From positions 186,001-250,000 of the forward strand of contig NZ_LMPM01000002.1 of assembly GCF_001423845.1 (NCBI RefSeq): DNA of 64,000 nt. Reading direction: 5' to 3'. Below the pieces are notes generated by a model. The model did not search any database. It was not told the origin of the DNA and saw nothing but the letters and a program-made list of their open reading frames with translations. Source of the stretch: Sphingomonas sp. Leaf357. Its GTDB lineage: Bacteria; Pseudomonadota; Alphaproteobacteria; Sphingomonadales; Sphingomonadaceae. Of the stretch, positions 62,404 to 64,000 are shown piece after piece (positions within the stretch are counted from its first letter, which is position 1; each line of letters begins with the position of its first letter). The translations under genes were made by a program, and so were the position numbers.

Positions 62404-62910
62404 ATGGCCACCGAACTGTACGACATCACCGTGCCCGCCTTCCTGCGCGGCTTTGCCGCGATGTCCGCCTTCCTCACCAAGGCCGAACGATGGGTGAAGG
62501 ACAATGGCGTGGACCCGTCCGAACTGCTTGCCGCGAGACTCTACGAGGACATGGGCCCGCTCACGGCGCAGGTGCAGCGCGCCAGCGATTCGGCCAAGCT
62601 GGCCGTCGTGCGGCTCGGCGAGGTCGAGAATGTCGCGATGCCCGACGATGAAACCAGCTTCGCCGATCTTCAGGCGCGCATCGCGAAGACGGTCGATCTG
62701 CTCAAGTCGGTCGCGCCCGACGCGATCGACGGTCGGGAGGACAAGGCGATCACGCTGCCCACGCCCAACCGCACGCTCGAATTTACCGGACGAAGCTATG
62801 TTCTGCAATTCGTGCTGCCGAACTTCTATTTCCACATCACCACGGCCTATGCGATCCTGCGCATGAAAGGCGTGCCGGTCGGCAAGCTGGACTATCTCGG
62901 CGCGGCGTGA
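62404..62910 (+). CDS. DUF1993 family protein
   Basis: A 168-residue protein of the DUF1993 family: LYDITVPAFLRGFAAMSAFLTKAERW at the start, then RLYEDMGPLTAQVQRASDSAKLAVVRLGEVEN, and the end FYFHITTAYAILRMKGVPVGKLDYLG, a conserved pattern that recalls DinB-like four-helix bundles. The His in YFHITTAYAILR is typical. Role unknown. A GAGGGG site precedes the ATG. Confidence 0.88.
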   Translation: MATELYDITVPAFLRGFAAMSAFLTKAERWVKDNGVDPSELLAARLYEDMGPLTAQVQRASDSAKLAVVRLGEVENVAMPDDETSFADLQARIAKTVDLLKSVAPDAIDGREDKAITLPTPNRTLEFTGRSYVLQFVLPNFYFHITTAYAILRMKGVPVGKLDYLGAA

Positions 62911-62926
62911 ACGCGCGCCCCGGCCG

Positions 62927-63079
62927 CTACCAGGTGAACAGCGATCCGCTGCCCATGTGCGACACGAAGTGGAAGAAATGGCCGATTACGCCTACCACGT
63001 CGAGCACATGCTCGCCCCGCGCCACGCCGATATCGACGAGCGAGAGCATCAGGATCGAGGCGGCAAGGAATTTCAGCAC
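62927..63079 (-). CDS. small membrane protein of unknown function, 50 residues
   Basis: A short leftward frame converging on the DUF1993 gene with 16 bases between stops. The GTG at 63079 gives one hydrophobic helix (LKFLAASILMLSLVDIGVA), a charged turn (RGEHVLD) and a second semi-hydrophobic segment (VVGVIGHFFHFVSHMG). Upstream codons stay open without a usable start. The product looks natural (low charge, two helices), but no family is recognised. Confidence 0.5.
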   Translation of the reverse strand: MLKFLAASILMLSLVDIGVARGEHVLDVVGVIGHFFHFVSHMGSGSLFTW

Positions 63080-63208
63080 CTCGCCACCATAGCTGCCGGC
63101 CGTTAAGATTCGGTGTATCGTATGGGGGGCTGTCGCGGGCGACGTCCGTCGCGCCTCCTTTTCGACACACGATCCTGCGATCCGACCTCACGGACGGCAG
63201 GGGATTCG

Positions 63209-63610
63209 ATGCTCATCTCGCTCATCATCGTGCTCCAGGCCGCCGCGTCCGATTCGATCCTCCGGTTCGACCTCGCCACGGTGAAGGGGGCGCCGCGCGA
63301 TCGGTCGTCCTGCGCGACGACGGACGACGACACGATCCTCGTTTGCGGCAAACGCCGCGATTTCCGCCTGCCGCTCCCGGTCGAACGCGATCCCGATGCC
63401 CGCATGCGCGACGACGCGAGCGGGCTCGCGGCGATCACGCCGAAGGGCGGATGCGGCGTTTTCGCCGGGCAACGCAACTGCAGCAAGGCGGAGATGAAGC
63501 GCGCTGGCTATGGCGGCGGCCGCGATCCGCTGACCTTGCTGACCAACCTCGCCACGAAAGCGCTCGATCCGGATGCCGAAATCGCCCCCATCTATCGACC
63601 GCCGCGCTGA
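63209..63610 (+). CDS. exported protein of unknown function
   Basis: A 133-residue protein with a hydrophobic N-terminus (MLISLIIVLQAAA, probably a short signal or anchor), followed by a Cys/Arg/Asp-rich region: CATTDDDTILVCGKRRDFRLPLPV, PKGGCGVFAGQRNCSKAEMKRAGYG, then DPLTLLTNLATKALDP. Four cysteines may pair. ATG at 63209 follows AGGGGA; the frame is open back to 63113. No family recognised. Confidence 0.65.
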   Translation: MLISLIIVLQAAASDSILRFDLATVKGAPRDRSSCATTDDDTILVCGKRRDFRLPLPVERDPDARMRDDASGLAAITPKGGCGVFAGQRNCSKAEMKRAGYGGGRDPLTLLTNLATKALDPDAEIAPIYRPPR

Positions 63611-63611
63611 C

Positions 63612-64000
63612 ATGTCGGACCCGGTTAAGCGCAGCTTCCCTCCCGTCGTCGATATCGACACCCGCCTGCTCGTCCTCGGCAGCCTGCCGGGGGACCGTTC
63701 GCTCGCCGAAGCGCGCTATTACGCGCATCCGCAGAACCAGTTCTGGCGCTTGATATCCGCGGCGATAGATCGCGACATCGCCGGTCTGCGCTATGAAGAT
63801 CGCCTCGCCGCGCTCCGCACCGCGCGGGTCGGCCTGTGGGACGTCGTGGCCAGCGCGGTTCGCCCCGGCAGCACCGACGCCGCGATCCGGGATCTCGTCG
63901 GCAACGACCTGCCCGGCCTGATCGCCCGCCTGCCGAACCTGCGCGCGATCGCCTTCAACGGTGCCACCGCCCACCGCCACGGCAGCCGCCAATTGGTCGC
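63612..64000 (+). CDS. DNA-deoxyinosine (hypoxanthine) glycosylase, N-terminal fragment
   Basis: The first 129 codons of a uracil-DNA-glycosylase-superfamily protein, cut by the window edge. The start RLLVLGSLPGDRSLAEARYYAHPQNQFWRLIS is the pattern of hypoxanthine-DNA glycosylases, with GLWDVVASAVRPGSTDAAIRD and AIAFNGATAHRHG later. It would remove deaminated purines. It starts one base after the previous gene's stop, so both are probably coupled. Confidence 0.88.
   Translation, partial: MSDPVKRSFPPVVDIDTRLLVLGSLPGDRSLAEARYYAHPQNQFWRLISAAIDRDIAGLRYEDRLAALRTARVGLWDVVASAVRPGSTDAAIRDLVGNDLPGLIARLPNLRAIAFNGATAHRHGSRQLV

Overview
The window is a 64 kb piece of a high-GC alphaproteobacterial chromosome, most likely from the order Sphingomonadales (Sphingomonas or a close relative). 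Reasons: a general stress response locus built from PhyR, NepR, EcfG and a degenerate PhyP-type kinase; a PEPxxWA-CTERM exosortase substrate; a complete division and cell wall (dcw) cluster of alphaproteobacterial type; and intergenic inverted repeats of the kind sprinkled through sphingomonad genomes. The two outer genes are cut by the window edges. No tRNA, rRNA, CRISPR array, transposase or prophage was found.

Layout. 1-4688: an import cassette (end of a permease, ATPase with AAA-associated tail, OprB-like porin, lipoprotein solute-binding protein, DUF4112 protein). 4692-10961: RNase T2 and nadC facing left, then a hybrid histidine kinase and the lipopolysaccharide-export pair lptF-lptG facing right. 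11056-20468: a PEP-CTERM protein, a large polytopic membrane protein, a fatty acid desaturase, an acetyltransferase-like protein, two small or beta-barrel exported proteins, xth, erpA and an M23 peptidase. 20757-23895: a one-cysteine peroxiredoxin and glnE.

23938-28547 is the most interesting block, the general stress response locus. In addition to ecfG, phyR, nepR and phyP, I find a 58-codon ORF whose C-terminus resembles NepR and which has its own EcfG-type promoter match, a 45-residue membrane protein between phyR and ecfG, and, behind phyP, a perfect EcfG promoter (GGAAC-N16-CGTT) followed by two hairpins that each present a run of cytosines. This looks like a stress small RNA similar to Caulobacter GsrN. 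A second EcfG-type promoter then precedes an entericidin-like lipoprotein.

28667-37155: tatABC (tatC first on the map, transcribed leftward), scpA-scpB, nagZ, a SPOR protein, argS, a small exported protein and dgt. 37301-39517: a long TPR/low-complexity/SPOR protein. 39630-58447: the dcw cluster, transcribed leftward in the order mraZ, rsmH, ftsL, ftsI, murE, murF, mraY, murD, ftsW, murG, murC, murB, ddl, ftsQ, ftsA, ftsZ, mostly with stop/start overlaps. Upstream of mraZ lie three GGGGA repeats with 10-bp period, which could be the MraZ operator. 58914-64000: a frameshifted glycine-rich protein, a small membrane protein, cysteine synthase, a VapBC toxin-antitoxin pair, DUF1993, two small unknown genes and the start of a DNA glycosylase.

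All calls come from reading translated sequence and motifs; no database search was possible. Start codons were chosen from family N-termini, ribosome sites and operon overlaps, and doubtful ones are marked.
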